Assembly: GCA_031550325.1 (NCBI GenBank)
Contig: JAVBOR010000049.1
Span: forward strand, 1 to 44,676
DNA length: 44,676 nt
From: JAVBTT01 sp031550325
GTDB taxonomy: Bacteria; Bacillota; Clostridia; Oscillospirales; UBA929
Reading direction: 5' to 3'
Shown piece after piece: positions 19,358 to 25,805 of this stretch. Each line of letters begins with the position of its first letter. The stretch's first letter is position 1. A model generated the notes under the pieces. It was not told where the DNA came from. It saw only the letters and a program-made list of their open reading frames with translations, and made no database searches. The position numbers and the translations under genes are program-made.

Positions 19358-21148
19358 CTATTCCTTTACGATGGCGTTGAACTTGCACTTTTGCATGCAA
19401 GCGCCGCACTTAATGCACTTTTCTGTGTCAATGACATGCTTTTCTTTGACCTTGCCGGTAATGGCGCCGGTCGGGCAGACGCGGGCGCAGGCCGTGCAGC
19501 CCACGCAATTGGAGTTGATGATATACTGCAGAAGGTTCTTGCACACGCCCGCGGGACACTTTTTGTGGGTGACGTGGGCGATATATTCATCGCGGAAGTA
19601 GTGCATCGTGGACAAAACGGGGTTTGGCGCCGTCTGACCCAGGCCGCACAGGCTGTTTTGCTTGATGTGCTTGGACAGATCCTCCATGACAACCAAATCC
19701 TCGAGCGTGCCGTTTCCCGACGTGACCTTCTCAAGCAGCTGATGCAGTCTCTTGGTGCCGATGCGGCACGGCGTGCACTTTCCGCAGCTCTCGTCGACCG
19801 TGAACTCCAGGAAGAATTTGGCGATGTCCACCATGCAGTTGTCCTCGTCCATGATAATCATGCCGCCCGAACCCATCATCGAGCCGATGGCCACGAGCGA
19901 GTCATACTCAATCGGCGTGTCGATCAGGCTGGCGGGGATGCAGCCGCCCGACGGGCCGCCGGTCTGGGCCGCCTTGAATTTCTTCCCGTTCGGAACGCCG
20001 CCGCCGATTTCCTCCACCACCGTGCGCAGCGAGGTTCCCATGGGGATCTCGACGAGGCCGGTGTTGGTGATCTTGCCGCCGAGCGCGAACACCTTCGTGC
20101 CCTTGGACTTTTCGGTTCCGATCTCGGCAAAGCGCTCCCAGCCGTTGTTGAGAATCCAGGGGATGTTGGCGTATGTCTCGACATTGTTGAGCAGCGTCGG
20201 CTTGCCAAACAGGCCCTTGACCGCCGGGAAAGGCGGACGGGGGCGGGGCTCGCCGCGTTTACCCTCAATGCTCGTGATCAGCGCGGTCTCTTCGCCGCAC
20301 ACAAACGCGCCGGCGCCCAGACGGATTTCAATGTTAAAGGAAAAATCCGTTCCAAAGATATTGTTCCCCAAAAATCCGTAATCTCTCGCCTGAGCGATGG
20401 CAATGTTCAGGCGATCGACGGCGATGGGGTATTCCGCGCGGATGTAGATGTACCCCAAATTCGCGCCGATGGCGTAGCCTGCGATGGCCATGGCCTCCAA
20501 AACGCTATGTGGATCACCCTCCAGCACGGAGCGATCCATAAACGCGCCCGGATCGCCTTCGTCGGCGTTGCAGCAGACATATTTTTGATCGGATTTTTCG
20601 CGCTGGGCAAATTCCCATTTCATACCTGTGGGAAATCCACCGCCGCCGCGGCCACGCAGACCGGACTTCTTGATCGAGTCCACAATCTGTTCGGGCGTTT
20701 GCTCGGTCAGCGCGCGGCCCAGCGCGGCGTAACCGTCATAGGCGATGTACTCGTCTATCAGCTCGGGGTTGATGACTCCGCAATTGCGCAGCGCGATGCG
20801 CAGCTGCTTTTTGTAGAAGGGCGTTTCGTTGAGGGAGGAGATGGTGTCCTCCTGAACGGTGTCCTGGTATAAAAGGCGTCTGACCACGCGGCCCTTGACA
20901 ATGTGCTCCTTGACGATCTCCTCGGCGTCGCCGGGCGTGACGCGCGAATAAAACGCGCCCTCGGGGTAGACAACCACGACGGGACCCAGCGCGCACAGTC
21001 CAAAGCACCCGGTTTTGATCACCCGGGCCTCATTTTGCATTCCCTCCTGAACCAGCCAGTGGTTCAGTTCCTTTATAATCTTCTCGCTTCCGCCGGCCGT
21101 GCAGCCCGTTCCCGAGCAGACGAGAATATGGCTCCTGACAAACTCCAT
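19358..21148 (-). CDS. hndC: NADH-oxidising FMN subunit of the hydrogenase (NuoF-like)
   Basis: The 596-residue flavoprotein carries NADH and FMN and distributes electrons between NAD(H) and the iron-sulfur chain. Domains in order: a thioredoxin-like [2Fe-2S] domain (Cys11, 16, 48, 52); the NuoF FMN/NADH domain with GRGGGGFPTGMKW and GAGAFVCGEETALITSIEG; an SLBB segment; the NuoF [4Fe-4S] motif ESCGKCTPCRIG; and two C-terminal ferredoxin clusters (CVGCTACARVCP and CIKCGACMQKC). ATG 21148 follows GGAGGG. It ends 12 bp before hndD. The 88-bp gap to hndB holds a small GGCAGA/TCTGCC inverted repeat. Confidence 0.95.
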   Translation of the reverse strand: MEFVRSHILVCSGTGCTAGGSEKIIKELNHWLVQEGMQNEARVIKTGCFGLCALGPVVVVYPEGAFYSRVTPGDAEEIVKEHIVKGRVVRRLLYQDTVQEDTISSLNETPFYKKQLRIALRNCGVINPELIDEYIAYDGYAALGRALTEQTPEQIVDSIKKSGLRGRGGGGFPTGMKWEFAQREKSDQKYVCCNADEGDPGAFMDRSVLEGDPHSVLEAMAIAGYAIGANLGYIYIRAEYPIAVDRLNIAIAQARDYGFLGNNIFGTDFSFNIEIRLGAGAFVCGEETALITSIEGKRGEPRPRPPFPAVKGLFGKPTLLNNVETYANIPWILNNGWERFAEIGTEKSKGTKVFALGGKITNTGLVEIPMGTSLRTVVEEIGGGVPNGKKFKAAQTGGPSGGCIPASLIDTPIEYDSLVAIGSMMGSGGMIIMDEDNCMVDIAKFFLEFTVDESCGKCTPCRIGTKRLHQLLEKVTSGNGTLEDLVVMEDLSKHIKQNSLCGLGQTAPNPVLSTMHYFRDEYIAHVTHKKCPAGVCKNLLQYIINSNCVGCTACARVCPTGAITGKVKEKHVIDTEKCIKCGACMQKCKFNAIVKE

Positions 21149-21236
21149 ATTTTTCCCTCCGTAGACAAGAGAACAAGCGGCGGGCAGACACGAAAGGGCT
21201 CTGCCTGTCCGGGGCGTTCTTTTGTCATGTATTCAT

Positions 21237-21602
21237 TTATTCTGCCGCCCCAATGGTATATTCGGCGAGGACGTGTTTGTTGACGAGATGCTCCGCCACC
21301 ACCTGTCTGGCCTTTTCGGGCGTCATCTTCACATAGGTCACCTTTTCCTGGCCCGGAACAAACACTTCCATGATCGGTTCAAGGCGGCATACGCCGATGC
21401 AGCCCGTCTGACTGACCACGACATGGCTCAGCTTGCGCGCCTGCACCTCTTCCAGGCAGGCAGCGAGTACCGGGCGCGCGCCCGCCGCAATGCCGCAGGT
21501 GGCCATGCCTACAACAACGCGGATGCCCTCGTCATCTTTGCGAAGGGTCATGGAGTTCAGTGTCTTTTCGCGGATTTGCTTCAGTTCTTCAAGTGATTTC
21601 AT
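21237..21602 (-). CDS. hndB: Thioredoxin-like [2Fe-2S] ferredoxin subunit HndB
   Basis: The 121-residue thioredoxin-like ferredoxin has Cys36, Cys49, Cys68 and Cys72 (MATCGIAAG and TGCIGVCRLEP) positioned for one [2Fe-2S] cluster. It is the small electron-transfer subunit found between hndA and hndC in NADP/NAD-reducing hydrogenase operons. ATG 21602 is preceded by GGGAGGATAT. It is co-transcribed with its neighbours on the same strand. Confidence 0.92.
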   Translation of the reverse strand: MKSLEELKQIREKTLNSMTLRKDDEGIRVVVGMATCGIAAGARPVLAACLEEVQARKLSHVVVSQTGCIGVCRLEPIMEVFVPGQEKVTYVKMTPEKARQVVAEHLVNKHVLAEYTIGAAE

Positions 21603-21632
21603 AGATATCCTCCCATAATAGGGGCAACGCCC

Positions 21633-22172
21633 TTAAATATGCATCAGCGCCTCTTCGCTCTCGCGAAGCGATTGCTCTATCCAGTTCAGCACGTCGGGCC
21701 CGTCCAGCGGAACTTCGCCCAAAACCTCGCGCAGCGCGCTCACGTCCAAATCCGAGATAAGGCCTGCCCGGCGGTGGGTCAGCAAAAAGTCAATGCCCGG
21801 CGCGGCGTGTACAAGCGCAACCATCGTCGCAGGCAGATCTCCGATCGGAGGCGTGTCGAGATGCCCTGTCAAAAACCCCGCACGCAGGGTCGTGCCCACG
21901 CCGACGCCGCTTTCAACGGTCAGCAGGCCTCCGGCCTGCTCGGCGGCGAGCTTGAGAAGCGAAAGCCCCAGCCCCACCCTGCGCGTCGTGCGCGTTGTCG
22001 TGAAAGGATCGGTCACGCGGGCCAGAAGCTCGGCGTCCATTCCGCGTCCATTGTCGGTCACCGTAAGAGAGACCATGTTCTCTCCCTCGTCCAGCTCAAT
22101 CACGACGCGCGACGCGCCGGCCGCGATGCTGTTGTGCGCAATGTCCAAAATGTGCAACGAAAGATCTTTCAT
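21633..22172 (-). CDS. HATPase-fold ATP-binding protein of the hydrogenase operon
   Basis: The 179-residue protein consists of a GHKL ATPase domain (N-box LHILDIAHNSIAAGA, G1 DNGRGM, a TTRRVGLGLSLLK G2 region, GTTLRA) followed by a short C-terminal extension (about 110-179). It has no HisKA domain and no phospho-accepting histidine motif, so it is not a complete two-component kinase. It overlaps the hndA stop by 4 bp (ATGA), which implies translational coupling and a role tied to the hydrogenase. A regulatory kinase or ATP-dependent maturation role is possible but unproven. A second GHKL ATPase gene lies next to a hydrogenase-like gene at 42582. Confidence 0.85.
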   Translation of the reverse strand: MKDLSLHILDIAHNSIAAGASRVVIELDEGENMVSLTVTDNGRGMDAELLARVTDPFTTTRTTRRVGLGLSLLKLAAEQAGGLLTVESGVGVGTTLRAGFLTGHLDTPPIGDLPATMVALVHAAPGIDFLLTHRRAGLISDLDVSALREVLGEVPLDGPDVLNWIEQSLRESEEALMHI

Positions 22173-22669
22173 TTCTTCATGTATTTCTCCAGAATGCCGT
22201 TGACATCTTCGGGGTCAAGGCGGCCATAGACGTCTCCGTCCACGGTCATCACCGGGGCAAGCCCGCATGCGCCGATGCAGCGCGTGGCGTCCACCGAAAA
22301 CTTCCCGTCGGACGTGATCTTTCCGGATTTGCAGCCGAGCTTGCTCTCCACGCGATCCAAAATCTCCGCCGCGCCCTTGACGTAGCAGGCGGTTCCCATA
22401 CAAACCGCAACCTGCGTCTCGCCCTTGGGGTTAATGGTAAACTGCGTGTAAAAGCTGACAACGCCGTAGACCTCGGAAAGACTCAGCTCAAGGCCCTCGG
22501 CGATGATGATCAACACTTGCTCGGGAAGGTAACCGTAAATCTCCTGCGCTTGCTGCAAAACCGGCATCGTCGCGCCCTTCTGCCCCTTATGCGCCTCTAT
22601 CACGGCCCTGAGCTGTTCCTCCTGTTTGGCGGTGCCACGGAACGGGACAAGGGTTTTGGTGTTGGGCAT
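22169..22669 (-). CDS. hndA: NuoE-like [2Fe-2S] subunit of the hydrogenase
   Basis: The 166-residue NuoE-family subunit has a helical N-terminal part (MPVLQQAQEIYGYLPE...SLSEVYGVVSFYTQF) and a thioredoxin-like domain with Cys90, Cys95, Cys131 and Cys135 (CMGTACYVKGA, CIGACGLAPV) for a [2Fe-2S] cluster. It is the first gene of the operon. ATG 22669 is chosen because AGGAG sits 8 bp upstream; a longer frame to 22741 would run into the promoter. It should pass electrons between the flavin subunit and the other clusters. Confidence 0.94.
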   Translation of the reverse strand: MPNTKTLVPFRGTAKQEEQLRAVIEAHKGQKGATMPVLQQAQEIYGYLPEQVLIIIAEGLELSLSEVYGVVSFYTQFTINPKGETQVAVCMGTACYVKGAAEILDRVESKLGCKSGKITSDGKFSVDATRCIGACGLAPVMTVDGDVYGRLDPEDVNGILEKYMKK

Positions 22670-22686
22670 GAAAATTCTCCTATCTC

Positions 22687-22704
22687 TCGTTAAATAATTA
22701 ACAT
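22687..22704. promoter_or_regulatory. Rex operator-like palindrome in the hydrogenase leader
   Basis: TCGTTAAATAATTAACAT matches the Rex consensus TTGTTAA-N4-TTAACAA at 12 of 14 specified bases. It lies immediately downstream of the -10 box, over the expected transcription start. Bound Rex would block transcription when NADH is low relative to NAD+. A rex gene is present at 40163-40816. I found no second copy as good in the other promoters of the window. Confidence 0.7.
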
Positions 22705-22712
22705 ACCGGAAT

Positions 22713-22741
22713 ATTATATCATACAACATGTCCGCCGTCAA
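22713..22741 (-). promoter_or_regulatory. Strong promoter of the hnd hydrogenase operon
   Basis: On the minus strand TTGACG (22736-22741), a 17-bp spacer and TATAAT (22713-22718), with an additional TGn extension, form a near-consensus housekeeping promoter that should drive hndA through hndD. Confidence 0.85.
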
Positions 22742-22794
22742 CGAATGAAATGTTCAAAAAGTTCGGAAAAAGCGGCATATTTTAGACGGATATG

Positions 22795-23505
22795 TTAGGT
22801 TGAAAAAACAATATTGAGCCGCTTCAGCGCCCTGAGCACGCCGCCCGCCGAACGCTCCGGCGCCTCCAGACGAAAGGCGGCGTCGGGGATGTCCTCCAGG
22901 CGGTGGGCGTCGGAGTTGACCAGCCACGGCTTGAGCGGCATTAGCTCGGGGTTTGCCGCGCGCGTTCGCTCGTAGAACGTAAAGCCCATCGCGTCATCCC
23001 AAAAACCCAGATTGGCCAGCAGCGAAAAGCTCGCGCGGTCAATGTGCGCCGGAAAGGCCACACCGCCGTGGGCAGCCGCAAGCGCTGTCACGTCATAAAT
23101 CCCGATCGAGGTGGCGGACAGAAGCAGCCGGGGCTCTTCGCCGGCGATTTCGTCGTCCTCGCCGATCAAAAGCTGACGTCCAAAGACCTCTGGCCGGTTG
23201 GGCACGTCGGGCAGAGCGCAATAAACGACGCGCTCAAACGCGAGCGCGTCGTCCAGCCGCTCAAACAGACAGATAACATGGACCTCCTCAGAGGTGGTCA
23301 GTTCCATTCCGGGCAGCGCGACAAGGCCCAGCCCGGCTGCACGCCTGAGAAAGGGCGCGCAGTTCCCGCAGCTGTTGTGGTCGGTCAGCGCCACAACGTC
23401 TAGTCCGGCCAGCGACAGCATCCCGGCCAAATTGGCGGGGGTGGCGTCCTCGTCCCCGCAAGGGGACAGGCAGGAGTGGAGGTGAAGGTCATAAAAGAGC
23501 TTCAT
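22795..23505 (-). CDS. PHP-domain metal-dependent phosphoesterase-like protein
   Basis: The 236-residue cytoplasmic protein has the four PHP metal-site motifs: DLHLHSCLSPCG at the N-terminus, ALTDHNSCGN, PGMELTTSEEVH and, near the C-terminus, AHIDR and VNSDAHR. It may hydrolyse a phosphoester such as a nucleotide or sugar phosphate. ATG 23505 (MKLFYDLH) overlaps the end of the DRTGG gene by 17 bp, so the two are coupled; the ribosome site is weak (GCGGATTC), fitting re-initiation. It is last in the RNase J-DRTGG-PHP operon. The end of the gene is 54 bp upstream of the hnd promoter. Confidence 0.88.
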   Translation of the reverse strand: MKLFYDLHLHSCLSPCGDEDATPANLAGMLSLAGLDVVALTDHNSCGNCAPFLRRAAGLGLVALPGMELTTSEEVHVICLFERLDDALAFERVVYCALPDVPNRPEVFGRQLLIGEDDEIAGEEPRLLLSATSIGIYDVTALAAAHGGVAFPAHIDRASFSLLANLGFWDDAMGFTFYERTRAANPELMPLKPWLVNSDAHRLEDIPDAAFRLEAPERSAGGVLRALKRLNIVFST

Positions 23506-23824
23506 GAATCCGCAGACAAGCCTCAAAAGAGGACAGCCGAGTGCGCAGCAGCGGAATGCCCTCCTGTGCGGCGCGCGTCAGCAGCGCATCGTCGGGCGAA
23601 ACGTCCTCGCTGAGCACCACGCACGCCACCCCCGTCAAATGGGCCACGGCAGCCACATTGAGGTTGGACATGATGGTCACCCAGGCGTCCGCCTCCCGCG
23701 CGCGCCCCATCACCCAGGACAGCAAATCGCCGCAGTAGCCTCCCTGCACCAGCGCAGCAAGGTTTTCCTCCGCGCCGCAGAGCACCTCGGCGTTCAGCCG
23801 GGGCGCCAAATCCCGCACCGTCAC
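23489..23824 (-). CDS. DRTGG-domain protein (first copy)
   Basis: The 111-residue protein is a single DRTGG-type domain: conserved core GGYCGDLLSWVMGRAREADAWVTIMSNLNVAAVAHLTGVACVVLSE, then a C-terminal GIPLLRTRLSSFEACLRIHE helix. DRTGG domains occur in HPr kinase and with CBS or phosphotransacetylase domains and probably bind a ligand. GTG 23824 follows GGAGG at 5 bp. It starts 20 bp after RNase J and overlaps the PHP gene. A paralogue lies at 42235 beside a hydrogenase-like gene. Confidence 0.75.
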   Translation of the reverse strand: MTVRDLAPRLNAEVLCGAEENLAALVQGGYCGDLLSWVMGRAREADAWVTIMSNLNVAAVAHLTGVACVVLSEDVSPDDALLTRAAQEGIPLLRTRLSSFEACLRIHEALL

Positions 23825-23844
23825 GCGCGCCTCCCCCTTCCGGC

Positions 23845-25506
23845 TTACAGTTCCATGATGATCGGCAGGATCATCGGCTTGCGGCGCGTCTTTTTAAACA
23901 AGAAGTCAGCCAGGGCGTTGCGCACGTTCGACTTGATGGTCGCCCAATCGGTGTAGCCATGGTCGGAGCAATGGTCCAGCGCGTTCACGGCGTAGCGGCG
24001 CAGCTCGTCCATCATGGGGTCGGCCTCTTTGGCCAGGGAAAAACCGCGCGTAATGATGTCCGGCCCGGCCACAACCGTGGAGTTCGCGGCGTCCATCGTG
24101 ATGACGACCACCACCAGGCCGTCCTCGGCCAGCAGCTTCCGGTCGCGCAGCACAACGCTGCCCACATCCCCGACGCCCGAGCCGTCCACGAGAACGCGGC
24201 CGGCCGTCACGGTCTGCCCGAACTTTGCGCCGGTATCGCTGATTTCAAATACCCTGCCGATTTCGGAGGGGATAAAGATGTTTTTGGGGTCGATGCCCGT
24301 CAGCTTTGCCAGCCCGGCGTGGGCCTTGAGCATGCGGTACTCCCCGTGCACGGGCATAAAGTACTTCGGGTTTGTCAGCGCCAGCATGAGCTTGAGCTCC
24401 TCCTGACAGGCGTGCCCAGACACGTGCACATCGGCCAGACGCTCGTAAATGACCTCGCAGCCACGCTTGATGAGTTCGTTGATGACCTTTCCGACGTGCT
24501 TCTCGTTTCCTGGAATCGGCGAGGCCGAGATGATCACGCGGTCGTGCGCGCCGAGGTCAACCTGGCGGTGCGCGCCGAACGCCATGCGGGACAGCGCCGA
24601 CATCGGCTCCCCCTGGCTGCCGGTCGTGATCACGCAAACCTTATGTTTTGGCAGGCCCTTGACCTGCGAGACCTCGATAATGGTTCCCGGCGGAATGTCA
24701 ATGTAGTCCAGCTGAATGGATACGCGCAGAATGTTCTCCATGCTGCGCCCGGTGATCGCGACCTTGCGCCCGTGCTTGACCGCGGCGTCAATGACCTGTT
24801 GGAGCCTGTGGACGTTGGAGGCGAATGTTGTGACGACAATCCGGCTCTCACAGCCGCGGAATAAGTTATCCAGCGCTTCCCCGACCTTGCGCTCGCTCAT
24901 TGCGTACCCCGGCCGCTCGACGTTGGTCGAGTCGGACAGAAGCGCCAAAACACCCTGCTTGCCCAGCGCGCCGAAGCGCGCCAGGTCAATAACCTCGCCG
25001 CTGACGGGTGTGCTGTCAATTTTAAAGTCTCCGGTGTGAACGACCGTTCCCAGCTCGGTGGTGATGGCAAACGAAACCGCGTCGGCAATCGAATGGTTGA
25101 CGCGAATGAACTCCACTGAGAACTTTCCCGCCACAACGGTCTGCCCGGCCTCCACCCTGCGGATGTCCGCGTTTTTAAGAAGCCCGGCCTCCTCCAGCTT
25201 GATTTCAATCAGGCCGGCGGTCAGCCTCGTGCAGTAAATCGGACACTTGAGCTGCCGGAGAAAATACGGCACCGCGCCGATGTGATCCTCGTGCCCGTGC
25301 GTGAGCATCAGCGCGCGAATGCGGTTTTTGTGCTTGACCAGGTATGAGAAATCGGGGATGACCAGATCCACGCCGAACATTTCCTCGTCGGGAAACGACA
25401 GGCCGCAGTCCACGACCAAAATATCGCCGCCGAACTCGTACACCGTAAAGTTTTTCCCAATTTCACCGATTCCGCCAAGGGGAATAATTTTCAATTTTCC
25501 TGACAT
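23845..25506 (-). CDS. rnj: Ribonuclease J
   Basis: The 553-residue metallo-beta-lactamase/beta-CASP ribonuclease has endo- and 5'-3' exonuclease activity in mRNA decay and rRNA processing. Zinc-site motifs are LTHGHEDHIG (His70, His72, Asp74, His75), HTGDFK, SDSTN, HVSGHA and the PVHGEYRM loop, with a C-terminal domain to residue 553. ATG 25506 is the only possible start because an in-frame TAA lies just upstream; the AGGAG is 13 bp away, longer than usual, and coincides with the end of a small upstream reading frame. It heads an operon with DRTGG and PHP genes, a combination worth noting because those two usually keep company with hydrogenase genes. Confidence 0.95.
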   Translation of the reverse strand: MSGKLKIIPLGGIGEIGKNFTVYEFGGDILVVDCGLSFPDEEMFGVDLVIPDFSYLVKHKNRIRALMLTHGHEDHIGAVPYFLRQLKCPIYCTRLTAGLIEIKLEEAGLLKNADIRRVEAGQTVVAGKFSVEFIRVNHSIADAVSFAITTELGTVVHTGDFKIDSTPVSGEVIDLARFGALGKQGVLALLSDSTNVERPGYAMSERKVGEALDNLFRGCESRIVVTTFASNVHRLQQVIDAAVKHGRKVAITGRSMENILRVSIQLDYIDIPPGTIIEVSQVKGLPKHKVCVITTGSQGEPMSALSRMAFGAHRQVDLGAHDRVIISASPIPGNEKHVGKVINELIKRGCEVIYERLADVHVSGHACQEELKLMLALTNPKYFMPVHGEYRMLKAHAGLAKLTGIDPKNIFIPSEIGRVFEISDTGAKFGQTVTAGRVLVDGSGVGDVGSVVLRDRKLLAEDGLVVVVITMDAANSTVVAGPDIITRGFSLAKEADPMMDELRRYAVNALDHCSDHGYTDWATIKSNVRNALADFLFKKTRRKPMILPIIMEL

Positions 25507-25522
25507 GCTTTAGCAACAACTC

Positions 25523-25645
25523 CTAATAGTTTATGTACACTTTCTTCTTCTTACGGCCTGAGGGCGCAGCTTCGGTTTGCCGCACTCCAAATCGGCGCCC
25601 CTTCGCGCGCGCCAGCAAATCACGACGCAGGCAAAAGCCCGTCAT
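25523..25645 (-). CDS. Possible 40-residue basic leader peptide upstream of rnj
   Basis: An ATG-started frame of 40 codons in the rnj leader encodes a very basic peptide that ends GRKKKKVYINY. Its stop codon TAG overlaps the AGGAG of rnj, an arrangement typical of translational coupling. No clear ribosome site precedes the ATG, so a start upstream or a non-coding role is possible. I do not recognise a family. Confidence 0.3.
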   Translation of the reverse strand: MTGFCLRRDLLARAKGRRFGVRQTEAAPSGRKKKKVYINY

Positions 25646-25776
25646 AGCGAACAGCGCAGACCGCCCCGGCGGACAAACTGAGAACAGCCGTGTCCGCCGG
25701 GATGTTATTTAAGGTGCCGGCAGACGACGCTGTCGACACAATAATACATAAAAACGCGATCGTATATCAATGAGGT

Positions 25777-25805
25777 ATTATATCACATTTGAAGGGCTCT
25801 GTCTA
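25777..25805 (-). promoter_or_regulatory. rnj operon promoter, overlapping the 3' end of the fusion gene
   Basis: TAGACA (25800-25805), 17 bp, and TATAAT (25777-25782) with a TG extension lie on the minus strand inside the last codons of the upstream gene. Transcription would start near 25770 and give a leader of about 265 nt before rnj. That leader contains GC-rich inverted repeats such as GTCCGCCG/CGGCGGAC around 25665-25700. Confidence 0.65.
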
